A DNA stretch of 10,090 bases from Acidobacteriota bacterium (lineage in GTDB: Bacteria > Acidobacteriota > Polarisedimenticolia > J045), in assembly GCA_027001345.1 (NCBI GenBank), contig JALTMS010000629.1, positions 1 to 10,090 on the forward strand, read 5' to 3'. The stretch's first letter is position 1. The number at the start of each line of letters is the position of its first letter. The position numbers and the translations under genes were made by a program. The notes beneath the pieces were generated by a model. That model made no database searches and was not told the origin of the DNA. It saw only the letters and a list, made by a program, of their open reading frames with translations. Of this stretch, positions 1 through 7,200 are shown in pieces.

Positions 1-75
1 CACTGGATGACGGAGGCGCGGCAGACGCTCTGGGACATGGCGGAGCGCTGGCGGCAGGAATCAGGCGGGGCGTAG
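1..75 (+). CDS. 3' end of an unidentified gene
   Basis: Frame 1 is open from the window edge and gives 24 residues ending in ERWRQESGGA before a TAG stop. The peptide is rich in Trp, Arg, Glu and Ala and looks like an amphipathic C-terminal helix with a short flexible tail. That composition suits a real protein end, but no family can be recognised from so little. It points towards the PII gene, so it is convergent with the metal-efflux operon and is probably not part of it. The alternative is that this is chance open frame in GC-rich DNA. Confidence 0.4.
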   Translation, partial: HWMTEARQTLWDMAERWRQESGGA

Positions 76-396
76 CAGGGGTGATGGTGAGGCATCCAGA
101 GCGCTGCCGGGGATCGGAGCACCAAAGGCCCCCGAGACTCGTCACCAGGCTGCCTGCAGGCGGATGAGGACCCATGGGAGCGGGGGTGTCTTGGCGGTCT
201 CCCGGAGGTTGTACGGCGTCATCCCAGTCCGAGGAACGCCCGTGTCAAAGATGATCGGAGGCGAGACTCAGCCGCGGTCTAGAAGCGGCGGAGCCCATTG
301 CCCCGGGGATCTCCACCCAGCCCCTTGGTGGGTCAGTTTTCGTTTGCCGGGTGGGTAAGGCTTAGCTTGCCGCGTCTACCGCCAGTGAGGCATCGG
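76..396. other. Intergenic region with no recognised gene
   Basis: About 320 bp separate the partial left gene from the PII stop codon. The short open frames here have no convincing ribosome-binding site or recognisable protein. Structure seen: a 10-bp palindrome GCCTGCAGGC at 152-161, a 5-bp stem GCCGC/GCGGC at 271-289, and a hairpin followed by a T-rich stretch at 315-345. I see no tRNA, riboswitch or transposon end. The region is probably the convergent 3' space between two operons. Confidence 0.4.
315..345 (+). terminator. Possible weak terminator
   Basis: ACCCA (315-319) can pair with TGGGT (329-333), and the stem is followed by CAGTTTTCGTTT (334-345). Read on the plus strand this resembles a weak intrinsic terminator for transcription arriving from the left gene, although it lies about 240 bp beyond that gene's stop. 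CCACCC (313-318) could instead pair with GGGTGG (349-354), so the structure is ambiguous. The stem is short and confidence is low. Confidence 0.25.
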
Positions 397-750
397 TCAG
401 ATCGCGTCCTTGCCCCGGGCTCCGGTGCGGATCTTGATCACGTCATCGACGCGGTAGACGAAGATCTTGCCGTCGCCGAGCTTGCCGGTGTGGGCGGTGG
501 TTTCGATCGCCTCGAGAACGGGTTCGAGCATCTCGTCGGGAAGGACGATCTCGATCTTGGTCTTGCGGGCGAAGGCGTGGCCCGCCTCGTGCACCGTTTC
601 CGTGTCAGCATCCTCCCCCCGATCCTCGCTGGTCAGGCCCCAGCCGAGGACCTCGGAGACCATCACGCCGGGAAGGTCGCTGTGGGCAGCGAGGGCCTTG
701 AGCACTCTTTCGAGCATGAAGGGCTGAATGATGGCCTTGATCTCGTACAT
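397..750 (-). CDS. PII-like signalling protein, PII-NG type
   Basis: A 117-aa protein of the PII/GlnB fold. PII proteins are trimeric sensors that bind ATP/ADP and usually control nitrogen proteins. Residues 1-11 (MYEIKAIIQPF) match the first beta strand. The B-loop signature TGKLGDGKIFV is at 88-98, and the C-terminal nucleotide-binding stretch IKIRTGARGKDAI is at 105-117. The T-loop (about 37-63) differs from GlnB: it is acidic, has His54, His58 and several Asp/Glu, and lacks the uridylylated Tyr51. The start was chosen at 750 because AGGAG lies 7 nt upstream (759-763) and homology begins there; the open frame extends 16 residues further upstream without homology. It is the last gene of the efflux operon. 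From memory, the PII-NG group is linked to heavy-metal efflux genes. A role in sensing metal or in controlling the RND pump is inference. It could also be a paralogue with unknown ligands. Confidence 0.9.
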   Translation of the reverse strand: MYEIKAIIQPFMLERVLKALAAHSDLPGVMVSEVLGWGLTSEDRGEDADTETVHEAGHAFARKTKIEIVLPDEMLEPVLEAIETTAHTGKLGDGKIFVYRVDDVIKIRTGARGKDAI

Positions 751-779
751 GGCGGACTCCTGTCGTGAGAACGGGCCCG

Positions 780-817
780 GCCGGGGCCCCGCCTCCATCG
801 GGAAGAGGGGCCCCGGC
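780..817 (-). promoter_or_regulatory. GC-rich intercistronic hairpin
   Basis: GCCGGGGCCCC (780-790) and GGGGCCCCGGC (807-817) are exact reverse complements. They form an 11-bp, all-G/C stem around a 16-nt loop in the 75-bp gap between the czcA-like stop and the PII start. No U-tract follows on the minus strand, so it is not a standard intrinsic terminator. An RNA-stability or partial-attenuation element that sets PII expression relative to the pump is a reasonable inference. Confidence 0.5.
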
Positions 818-825
818 GGCCGGGG

Positions 826-3800
826 TCAAAGATCGACGTCGACGCGCTTGGCGGCGAACCAGCTATAAATCGTCGGCAGCACCAGCAGTGTGAGCAGGGT
901 GGAGGTGATCAGGCCGCCGATGACCACCGTGGCCAGCGGCCGCTGGACCTCGGCTCCAGCGCTGGTGGCCAGGGCCATCGGCAGGAAGCCGAGAGAGGCG
1001 ACCAAGGCGGTCATCAGCACCGGCCGCAGCCGGATGCTGGCGCCTTCCATGGCGGCGTGTTCCGGGTCGGCTCCCTCGCGGCGCTTCTGCTCGACATAAG
1101 AGATCAGCACCACGCCGTTGAGCACGGCCACGCCGAACAGGGCGATGAAACCGACGCCCGCCGAGATCGAGAAGGGATAGCCCCGCAGGGCCAGGGCGAG
1201 CAGGCCGCCGGTGATGGCCAGTGGCACGTTGCTGAAGATCAGGATCGCCAGCCGCCCCGAGTTGAAGGTCGAGTAGAGCAGTACGAAGATCATCAGCAGC
1301 GCCAGAGGCACGAGCAGTGTCAGTCTCTGGGTGGCGGCTTGCAGGTTTTCGAACTGGCCGCCCCATTCGATGATCCAGCCGGGAGGCAACTCGACCTGAC
1401 GATCCACCGCTTCCTGGGCCTCCTTGACGAAGGAGGCCAGATCGCGGCCGCGCACGTTGCTCTCGACGTTGATCCGGCGGCTGATGTTTTCACGGCTGAT
1501 CTGCGCCGAACCGTCCTCGATGGTGATTTCGGCGATCTGGGACAGCGGGATCAGCCGTGCGGGACCGTCGCCCTCCGCCGGGGCTCGAACGCGCAGGTTG
1601 CGTACCTGGTCGAGACTGTGCCGCACGTTACTCGCCGCAAAGCGGGCCTGGAGCACGAAACGCTTTTGCCCTTCGAGCACCACGCCGAGCTGCTTGCCGC
1701 CGATGGTCTCCACCACGTCGAGCACGTCCTGGGCGTTGATGCCGTGTCGGGCGATGGCCTCGCGGTCGATGCGTACGCTGAGCATCGGCAGCCCGATGGT
1801 CTGCTCGGCCTTGACATCCGCGGCACCGGGGATCTTCTGCAGCACCGCGACGACCTCGTCGGCCTTGCGCTTCATCAGCTTGAGATCGTCGCCGTAGATG
1901 TGCACTGCGATGTCCGAGCGCACGCCGGCGATCAGTTCCTGGACACGCAGCTCGATCGGCTGGGAGAAGGAGAAGATCGCACCGGGCACGTTCTCCTTCA
2001 TCGCCTTGTCGATGGCTTGGATCAGAGCCTCCTTGGTCTTGAAGCGCCAGGTCTTGGGCGGCTTGAGAATCAGGTAGGTGTCACTGATTTCCACACCCAT
2101 CGGATCGGTGGCGATCTCGGCCCGGCCGGTACGGGAGACCACCGTCTCCACCTCTGGGAACTGCTCGATGATCACCTTCTCGGCGATCGTGCTGATGCGG
2201 TTGGACTCTTCGAGAGAGATGCTCGGTGGACGCCAGATCTGCATCGCGATCGCTCCCTCGTCGAGTCGGGGGATGAACTCCGCACCGAGGAAGGGGGCGA
2301 CGCCGAGGCTGGCGATGAAGACGGTCAAGGCGATTGCCGCGGTGATCACCTTCCAGCGCAGGGCGTGGGCGAGCAATGGGTCATAGACGCGCTTGATCAG
2401 GCGGAAGAGCAGGGGTTCCTTTTCGGAGACCTTTTTCAGCAGCAGGCTGGCCAGTACCGGCATCAGGGTCATCGCACAGACCAGCGAGGCAGCCAGCGCG
2501 AAGACGACGGTCAGGGCCATCGGGCGGAACATCTTGCCTTCCACGCCTCGCAGGGCGAGGATCGGCAGATAGACGATCATGATGATGCCCACCGCGAAGA
2601 CCACTGGACGAGCCACCTGGTGGGCTGCGGCGCGAACCTTTTCGATGTGGGTTACGCCGGTTTCGTTCCGCCGGCTGTGCAAGACGCGGACGATATTCTC
2701 GATCATCACCACCGAACCATCGACGATCAGACCGAAGTCGATGGCGCCGAGGCTCATCAGGTTGCCCGACAGGCCGGCAAAGCGCATGGCGGTGAAGGCT
2801 ACCAGCATCGAAAGGGGAATCGCCGCCGAGACGATCAGCCCGCCGCGCAGGTTGCCCAGCAGCAGCAGCAGGATGACGATCACCAGCAGCCCGCCTTCGA
2901 TCAGGTTCTTGGCCACCGTCTTGATCGTTCGGCGCACCAGATCGGTGCGATCGTAGAAGGTATCGATGGTCACGCCGTCGGGGAGGGTCTTCTTGACCGC
3001 CTCGATCTTCTGCTTGACGTTGTCGACCACCACGCGGGAGTTCTCGCCCATCAGCATCATCACGATGCCGACCACCGCCTCGCCGCGTCCGTCACGGGTG
3101 ACGGCACCCTGGCGAATCATCGGGGCGAATTCCACCTTGGCGATGTCGGAGACGTAGACCGGCGTACCCTGGCGATCGTGGGCCAGGACGATCAGCCCGA
3201 TATCCTCGAGACTGGTGACCAGGCCCTCACCGCGGATCAGGTACTGTTCTCCCTGGTGGGCGATGTAGCCTCCGCCGACGTTGCGGTTGTTGGCCTCGAT
3301 CGCCTCGAAGACGTCGGAGAGCGACAGACCGTAGGCCGTCAGTCGCAGCGGGTCGATGCTGACCTGGTAGGTCTTGAGTTCGCCGCCGAAGGAATTGACC
3401 TCGACGATGCCGGGCACCGAGCGAAGCTGGTAGTTGACGAACCAGTCGAGGATCGTCCGCAGTTCCATCGGGGTGTAGCAGGCATCGGTGTCCGGTCCAT
3501 CCGGGTCGCACATCGGCTCGCCGCGGACTTCGAACTGGTAGATCTCACCGAGTCCGGTGGAGATCGGTCCCATCTCCGGCTGCCCGTAGCCCTCGGGGAT
3601 CTGTTCGCGAGCCGCTGTCAGCCGCTCGGCGACCAGTTGTCGGGCCCAGTAGATGTCGCTGCCTTCCTCGAAGACGATGGTGACCAGCGACAGACCGAAC
3701 TTGGAGACCGAGCGGATCTCATCGACTCGCGGCAGGCCGCTCATCGCGGTCTCCACCGGGAAGGTGATGAAGCGCTCGACCTCCTCGGGGCCGAGGCCAG

Positions 3801-3960
3801 GGCTGTTGGTCAGGACCTGGACCTGGATGTTGGTCACGTCCGGTACGGCGTCGATCGGCAACGACTTGAGCGAGAACACGCCCACCACGGCGAGCAGCAG
3901 CCAGAGCACGATGACGAGAAAGCGGTTGTTCAGCGAAAAATCGATGATGGCGCGAATCAT
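826..3960 (-). CDS. czcA: Heavy-metal efflux RND pump, CzcA type
   Basis: A 1044-aa inner-membrane proton/metal antiporter that drives periplasmic or cytosolic metal out through the adaptor and outer-membrane channel. Length is normal for the HME-RND family. TM1 is at about 13-31. The SLPIDAVPDVTNIQVQV stretch (33-49) is typical of CzcA/CusA. The TM4 motif DFGLIVDGSVVMIEN places acidic residues at D408, D414 and E421. Their spacing equals the Asp-Asp-Glu set of CzcA required for proton-coupled divalent-cation export, whereas CusA-type Cu/Ag pumps have a different TM4. Zn/Co/Cd/Ni are therefore the likelier substrates. The start at 3960 follows a GGAG 7 nt upstream and matches the family N-terminus; the longer frame would run into czcB. 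An unusual loop with two Cys, CDPDGPDTDAC (151-161), sits in the periplasmic porter domain. The gene lies 10 bp after czcB. Exact metal specificity is uncertain. Confidence 0.95.
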   Translation of the reverse strand: MIRAIIDFSLNNRFLVIVLWLLLAVVGVFSLKSLPIDAVPDVTNIQVQVLTNSPGLGPEEVERFITFPVETAMSGLPRVDEIRSVSKFGLSLVTIVFEEGSDIYWARQLVAERLTAAREQIPEGYGQPEMGPISTGLGEIYQFEVRGEPMCDPDGPDTDACYTPMELRTILDWFVNYQLRSVPGIVEVNSFGGELKTYQVSIDPLRLTAYGLSLSDVFEAIEANNRNVGGGYIAHQGEQYLIRGEGLVTSLEDIGLIVLAHDRQGTPVYVSDIAKVEFAPMIRQGAVTRDGRGEAVVGIVMMLMGENSRVVVDNVKQKIEAVKKTLPDGVTIDTFYDRTDLVRRTIKTVAKNLIEGGLLVIVILLLLLGNLRGGLIVSAAIPLSMLVAFTAMRFAGLSGNLMSLGAIDFGLIVDGSVVMIENIVRVLHSRRNETGVTHIEKVRAAAHQVARPVVFAVGIIMIVYLPILALRGVEGKMFRPMALTVVFALAASLVCAMTLMPVLASLLLKKVSEKEPLLFRLIKRVYDPLLAHALRWKVITAAIALTVFIASLGVAPFLGAEFIPRLDEGAIAMQIWRPPSISLEESNRISTIAEKVIIEQFPEVETVVSRTGRAEIATDPMGVEISDTYLILKPPKTWRFKTKEALIQAIDKAMKENVPGAIFSFSQPIELRVQELIAGVRSDIAVHIYGDDLKLMKRKADEVVAVLQKIPGAADVKAEQTIGLPMLSVRIDREAIARHGINAQDVLDVVETIGGKQLGVVLEGQKRFVLQARFAASNVRHSLDQVRNLRVRAPAEGDGPARLIPLSQIAEITIEDGSAQISRENISRRINVESNVRGRDLASFVKEAQEAVDRQVELPPGWIIEWGGQFENLQAATQRLTLLVPLALLMIFVLLYSTFNSGRLAILIFSNVPLAITGGLLALALRGYPFSISAGVGFIALFGVAVLNGVVLISYVEQKRREGADPEHAAMEGASIRLRPVLMTALVASLGFLPMALATSAGAEVQRPLATVVIGGLITSTLLTLLVLPTIYSWFAAKRVDVDL

Positions 3961-3970
3961 ACCGATCTCC

Positions 3971-5257
3971 TCAGTGCGCGTGGCCCTCGCCCAGGGATTC
4001 CTTGGACAGCTCCGACTTGAGAGTGAAAGACCCCTGGATGACGACTTCCTCGCCTTCCTCGATGCCCTGCAGGATCTCGACCAGGCCGCCAGCCTTGCGG
4101 CCCACTTCGACCTCGCGGGCCATGAATCGACCGTCACCCAGGCTGACGAAGACCAGGTTCTCGTCTCCGTTGCGCTGGACGGCCCCTTCGGGGACCACCA
4201 CCGTGCCCGCGCTCTTGGCGGGAGATGCGTGAGGATCGGAAATCTGCACCCGCACGAACATGCCGGGGCGCAGCGCGCCGTCGGTGTTCTTCACGTCGAT
4301 GCGAGCCCGAACCGTGCGGGTATCGGTGTCCACCTCGTCACTGAGATAGGTCACCTTGCCGACGAAGACCCGGTCGGGATAGGCGTCGGCCTTGACGCGG
4401 ATGTCGTCGTCGAGGTGGACGTGCTGCAGGTTGCGCTCGTAGACGTCGATCCAGATCCAGACCGACGAGAGGTCCGCGACGGTGAAGAGAATCGAGTCGG
4501 TCGATGCCATTTCACCGAGGGAGATGTGCTTGCGCACCACCTTGCCCGTGATCGGCGCCCGCACCTCGTAGAGCGATGCCTGGGGGTCGTCGTAGTGCAC
4601 GGCGGCCAGGGCCTGCTGATCGAGGCCGAGCAGGTGGAGGCGCTCTTCCGCCGCACTGAGCACGGCACTCGCTTCCCGCAAGGCGGCCTGTGCGTCGAGC
4701 ACCTCGCGCTCGGAGGAGATCATCTCGGCGCGCAGAGACTTCTCCCGTTCGTAGTTCTGGCGTGCCAGATCGAGACGCGCTCGGGCCTGCAGATAGTCCG
4801 ACTTGGCCTGGCCGAGTTCGATGGAATCCATCACCGCCATGACCTCGCCGCGGCGTACCCGGTCACCGAGATCGGCGCGGGCCTCGATCACCCGCCCGGC
4901 GATGCGTGGGGTGACGTGGACCAGGCGGTCGCGGTTGAAATCGACCTGCCCGGTGGTCTTGATCTCCGCCGGCAGGTACTGCACCTCGGCGGTGGCTGTG
5001 CGGATCGCCGCGCTTTCGAGCAGCTTCGGGCTCAACTCGACCATGCCGGGGGCGTGCTCTTCGCCCTCCTCGTGGCCTTCGCCTTCGTGGTCTTCGCCCT
5101 CGTGGGAGTCACCCTGTTCGGCGTGATCTTCCATGGCGGCGTGGTCGTCGGTGGCTGGCGCCGCCGGGCTGCTCCCCGAACAGGCGGGCAGCAAGGCCAG
5201 CAGCAGAAAAAGCAAGAGCAGGGTCAAAACCGCGGTAGCGGTGGGCTTGGCCGTCAT
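3971..5257 (-). CDS. czcB: RND adaptor (membrane fusion) lipoprotein, CzcB/CusB type
   Basis: A 428-aa periplasmic adaptor joining the CzcA-like pump to the outer-membrane channel. A hydrophobic signal (about 8-22) ends in the lipobox LPAC, with Cys26 as the lipidated residue. Residues 37-70 are rich in His, Glu and Asp (six His: 39, 45, 52, 57, 62, 68), a likely flexible metal-binding segment. Next come a split biotinyl-lipoyl domain (about 112-146 and 228-262), a helical hairpin between its halves (about 147-212), a beta barrel (about 263-345) with the PGMFVRV motif, and a membrane-proximal domain. The protein ends GEGHAH, another small His cluster. The ATG overlaps the czcC stop as ATGA, and GAGGAG lies 8 nt before it inside czcC, so translation is probably coupled. 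The His-rich leader supports Zn-like substrates, but this is inference. Confidence 0.93.
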   Translation of the reverse strand: MTAKPTATAVLTLLLLFLLLALLPACSGSSPAAPATDDHAAMEDHAEQGDSHEGEDHEGEGHEEGEEHAPGMVELSPKLLESAAIRTATAEVQYLPAEIKTTGQVDFNRDRLVHVTPRIAGRVIEARADLGDRVRRGEVMAVMDSIELGQAKSDYLQARARLDLARQNYEREKSLRAEMISSEREVLDAQAALREASAVLSAAEERLHLLGLDQQALAAVHYDDPQASLYEVRAPITGKVVRKHISLGEMASTDSILFTVADLSSVWIWIDVYERNLQHVHLDDDIRVKADAYPDRVFVGKVTYLSDEVDTDTRTVRARIDVKNTDGALRPGMFVRVQISDPHASPAKSAGTVVVPEGAVQRNGDENLVFVSLGDGRFMAREVEVGRKAGGLVEILQGIEEGEEVVIQGSFTLKSELSKESLGEGHAH

Positions 5258-6552
5258 CGGGAGGACTCCTCATCGAAGAGAGCGGAAAGATCGGTGCCGG
5301 AGGCCAGATCGAGGCGGATCTTGGCCAGCCGGGCCTGGGCTACGGTTTCCACGTAGTCACGCTGGGCGAAGGTAAACTCCCTGCGAAACACGATCACCTC
5401 GGTCCAGCCGATCTTTCCCGCCTGTAGCGAGCGCTGGAGAAGATCGAGGTTCTGGCTGAGCGTGCCGAGAACCCGTTGTTCGAGGTTGCGAGTCGCGGCG
5501 GTGGCCGCGGCGAAGAGTGCGCGGGCGGCGGTCACCTCGCGTTGCACCCGGGCTTCGGTGGCCGACTTTTCGGCCAGAGTCTGCCGGTGCGATGCATCGG
5601 CCTCGGCGATCCGGCCGCGGTTGCGGTTGAAGATCGGGATCGACAGGGCCAGGCCCGCTCCGAGGATGCGGTCGGTGCCTTCCTCCCGGTCCCAGGTGGC
5701 GCTGACGCGAAGGTCGGGAACCAGCTCCCGGCGACGCAGCTTGCGCGTCGCCTCGGCGGCCCGGATGCGATCGTCGAAGGCTGCCAGGTCGGCCCGGTTG
5801 TCGGCAGCGGCGGCCAGCAGCGTGCTCAGAGAAGGGAGCGTCGCTTCGGGGATCGTCAGCTTGCCGGCCGCCTGGGGCAGGTCCTCGGAAGGCAGGCCGA
5901 TGGTCTCGGCGAGCACCGCTCGGGCTGCCGTATAGGCTCCTTCGGCCATCGAGAGGGACAGTTCGTCCCGGCCGACCTGGGCCAGGGCGAGGTTCATCTC
6001 GATCTGGGTCGCTTCGCCGGCCTCCATGCGACGACGGGCCACCTCCGCCAGATTGCGGGCCAGGTCGACGTTGGCGCGCTCGACGGCCAGCAACTCCCGG
6101 GCGCGGAGGGCCTCGACGAAGGCCGCCCGGGCGGCGGCGGCCAGCAGCCGCTCCTCCCGGCGGAGCCGCGACTTGGCATCGGCCAGGCGGGCTTCGGCGG
6201 AGCGAATCTCCAGGCGCCGCTTGCCGCCGATGCTGATCTGCTGGGAGAGTTCGACGCCGCGATCCGTGCTCCTGGCACCGCCTCCCTTGCGCCGCCCCTG
6301 GCTGAGAGCGATCTCCGGATTGTACGGGTAGGTCTTCGCCGTCTGGAGCTGGGCGGCGACCGCATCGACCTCCGCCCGCCGGGCCCGCAGGGAGGGGTTG
6401 TTGTCGATGGCGATGCGCACAGCCTGGCTTTCCGTCAGGGAGCGTGCCGTCTCGCCCCCCGGCGTCTCGGCGCTCACTCCGAGAGGGGCGAGCAGGAGCA
6501 GTCCGGCCAGGGCCAGGTGCAGGATCTTTTCGAACGAACGGGGGTGCTGCAT
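5254..6552 (-). CDS. czcC: Outer-membrane efflux factor, TolC/CzcC type
   Basis: A 432-aa outer-membrane channel subunit of the tripartite efflux complex, expected to form a trimer. A cleavable signal peptide is visible, with a hydrophobic core at about 11-25 and a probable cut after VSA at residue 28. There is no lipobox Cys, unlike many CusC/OprM proteins. Two OEP repeats follow (about 37-235 and 240-425): long Ala/Arg/Glu-rich coiled helices with the usual LTESQAVRIAIDNNP opening and NPEIALSQG segment. The second repeat contains the LSIPIFNRNRGRIAEA stretch typical of the family. The start at 6552 has GGGAG 8 nt upstream. It is the first efflux structural gene of the operon and its stop overlaps the czcB start by 4 bp. 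czcC is preferred to cusC because the pump is of CzcA type. Confidence 0.92.
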   Translation of the reverse strand: MQHPRSFEKILHLALAGLLLLAPLGVSAETPGGETARSLTESQAVRIAIDNNPSLRARRAEVDAVAAQLQTAKTYPYNPEIALSQGRRKGGGARSTDRGVELSQQISIGGKRRLEIRSAEARLADAKSRLRREERLLAAAARAAFVEALRARELLAVERANVDLARNLAEVARRRMEAGEATQIEMNLALAQVGRDELSLSMAEGAYTAARAVLAETIGLPSEDLPQAAGKLTIPEATLPSLSTLLAAAADNRADLAAFDDRIRAAEATRKLRRRELVPDLRVSATWDREEGTDRILGAGLALSIPIFNRNRGRIAEADASHRQTLAEKSATEARVQREVTAARALFAAATAATRNLEQRVLGTLSQNLDLLQRSLQAGKIGWTEVIVFRREFTFAQRDYVETVAQARLAKIRLDLASGTDLSALFDEESSR

Positions 6553-6568
6553 GTCTCAGGCTCCCGTC

Positions 6569-6585
6569 GGGCGGTCGGACCGCCC
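6569..6585. repeat. Short perfect hairpin ahead of czcC
   Basis: GGGCGGT (6569-6575) and ACCGCCC (6579-6585) form a perfect 7-bp stem with a CGG loop in the 145-bp space between the exported-protein gene and czcC. No U-tract follows on either strand, so it is not a clear terminator. It lies about 17 nt upstream of the czcC start and just upstream of the Shine-Dalgarno, where it could affect initiation. It could also be chance in GC-rich DNA. Confidence 0.35.
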
Positions 6586-6697
6586 TCGGTTGGTCGAACA
6601 GGAAACGAGGAAAAGCTGCGAGAGGGGAACGCGTCCGAGCCGGGTGTCCCCTGGAAGGGGTCGGGCGTGGCGCGTGAGAGCAGCCGACGGGAATCGA

Positions 6698-7144
6698 TCA
6701 GGCGCGGATGACGACGGTACGCAGTTCCACCAGAGCCAGGGAAGAAGAGGCCTCGGCCATGGGCGTGTCGAGCGTTCGCAGCGGCCGCGGCGTCGCGAGG
6801 GGCGCCGGACCGGAGAACAAGCCGGCGGGGTAGGCATCGACGCCGGTCTTGCGGGTCGATGAGCACCAGCCGGCTTCGAGCGGCAGGAAGTCGGCGCAGG
6901 GGCCGCACGAGACGGTGGACGCCCCGGTGTCGAGTACGGGGGCAGGAAGCGTCTGGCGCGGACTGTCGGCGGGCAGCTCCCGGGACTGGTTCGAACAGCA
7001 CAGGCCCAGGGCGGCGAATTCCACCGCGCGGTGGCCATCGGAGCCGACGCACAGCACCAGGCCCCCGCTCAGAGCGGGAATCACGGCAAGCTGGGCGAGC
7101 GTGAGGGCTGCCGCGAGCCAGTACCTGGTGAGCCTTGGGCGCAT
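6698..7144 (-). CDS. Uncharacterised Cys-containing exported protein
   Basis: A 148-aa protein of unknown function. Residues 8-31 are hydrophobic after a basic MRPRLTR start, so a signal peptide or single membrane anchor is likely. No proper lipobox is seen: Cys32 is preceded by Leu. The body contains LCVGSDGHRAVEF (31-43), a CysCys pair (49-50), a CGPC motif (80-83) and Cys94. The C-terminus is Pro/Ala/Leu-rich and ends LRTVVIRA. CGPC is the redox motif seen in thioredoxins, but no thioredoxin fold is evident. From memory, short secreted proteins with a C-x-GxDGH motif, a Cys pair and an LRTVV-like end occur beside heavy-metal RND operons; I know no family name. A role in periplasmic metal binding is inference. 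The start at 7144 was preferred over 7243 because the upstream extension would run through the promoter and is not signal-like. It is the first gene after the operon promoter. Confidence 0.72.
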   Translation of the reverse strand: MRPRLTRYWLAAALTLAQLAVIPALSGGLVLCVGSDGHRAVEFAALGLCCSNQSRELPADSPRQTLPAPVLDTGASTVSCGPCADFLPLEAGWCSSTRKTGVDAYPAGLFSGPAPLATPRPLRTLDTPMAEASSSLALVELRTVVIRA

Positions 7145-7171
7145 CCAACCGACCTTTCCACAGGAACGAAG

Positions 7172-7200
7172 ACGGTATGTCCGGCCGAAGAGCGTGTCAA
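7172..7200 (-). promoter_or_regulatory. Sigma-70-like promoter of the efflux operon
   Basis: On the minus strand a perfect -35 TTGACA (7200-7195) is followed after exactly 17 bp by a weak -10 TACCGT (7177-7172). Predicted transcription begins near 7165, leaving a leader of about 20 nt before the ATG at 7144. The inverted repeat AGCGT (7191-7195) / ACGCT (7205-7209) overlaps the -35 and could be an operator. The strong -35 with a poor -10 suits an activated or regulated promoter. No recognisable MerR-type or other operator consensus was found. Confidence 0.6.

Noticed and set aside
76..396. Possible riboswitch, tRNA or transposon end
   Set aside because: Only short, isolated stems were found; no cloverleaf, conserved aptamer core, or terminal inverted/direct repeat pair could be identified.
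751..798. Upstream 16-codon extension of the PII gene
   Set aside because: It crosses the intercistronic hairpin and the Shine-Dalgarno; PII homology starts at MYEIKAI.
1057..4020. A 987-codon open frame on the plus strand opposite czcA, and a 567-codon one at 3653-5356
   Set aside because: They are antisense to well-recognised genes, give low-complexity His/Asp/Gln/Arg-rich protein with no family resemblance, and are expected where codons are GC-rich at the third position.
3961..4137. N-terminal extension of the CzcA frame by 59 codons
   Set aside because: It overlaps the end of czcB, is Arg/Ser-rich, and precedes the true family N-terminus MIRAIIDFSL, which has its own ribosome-binding site.
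826..6552. Assignment as a copper/silver cusCBA system
   Set aside because: TM4 of the pump carries the CzcA-type D-D-E residues and no CusF-like protein is present; the channel subunit is not a lipoprotein.
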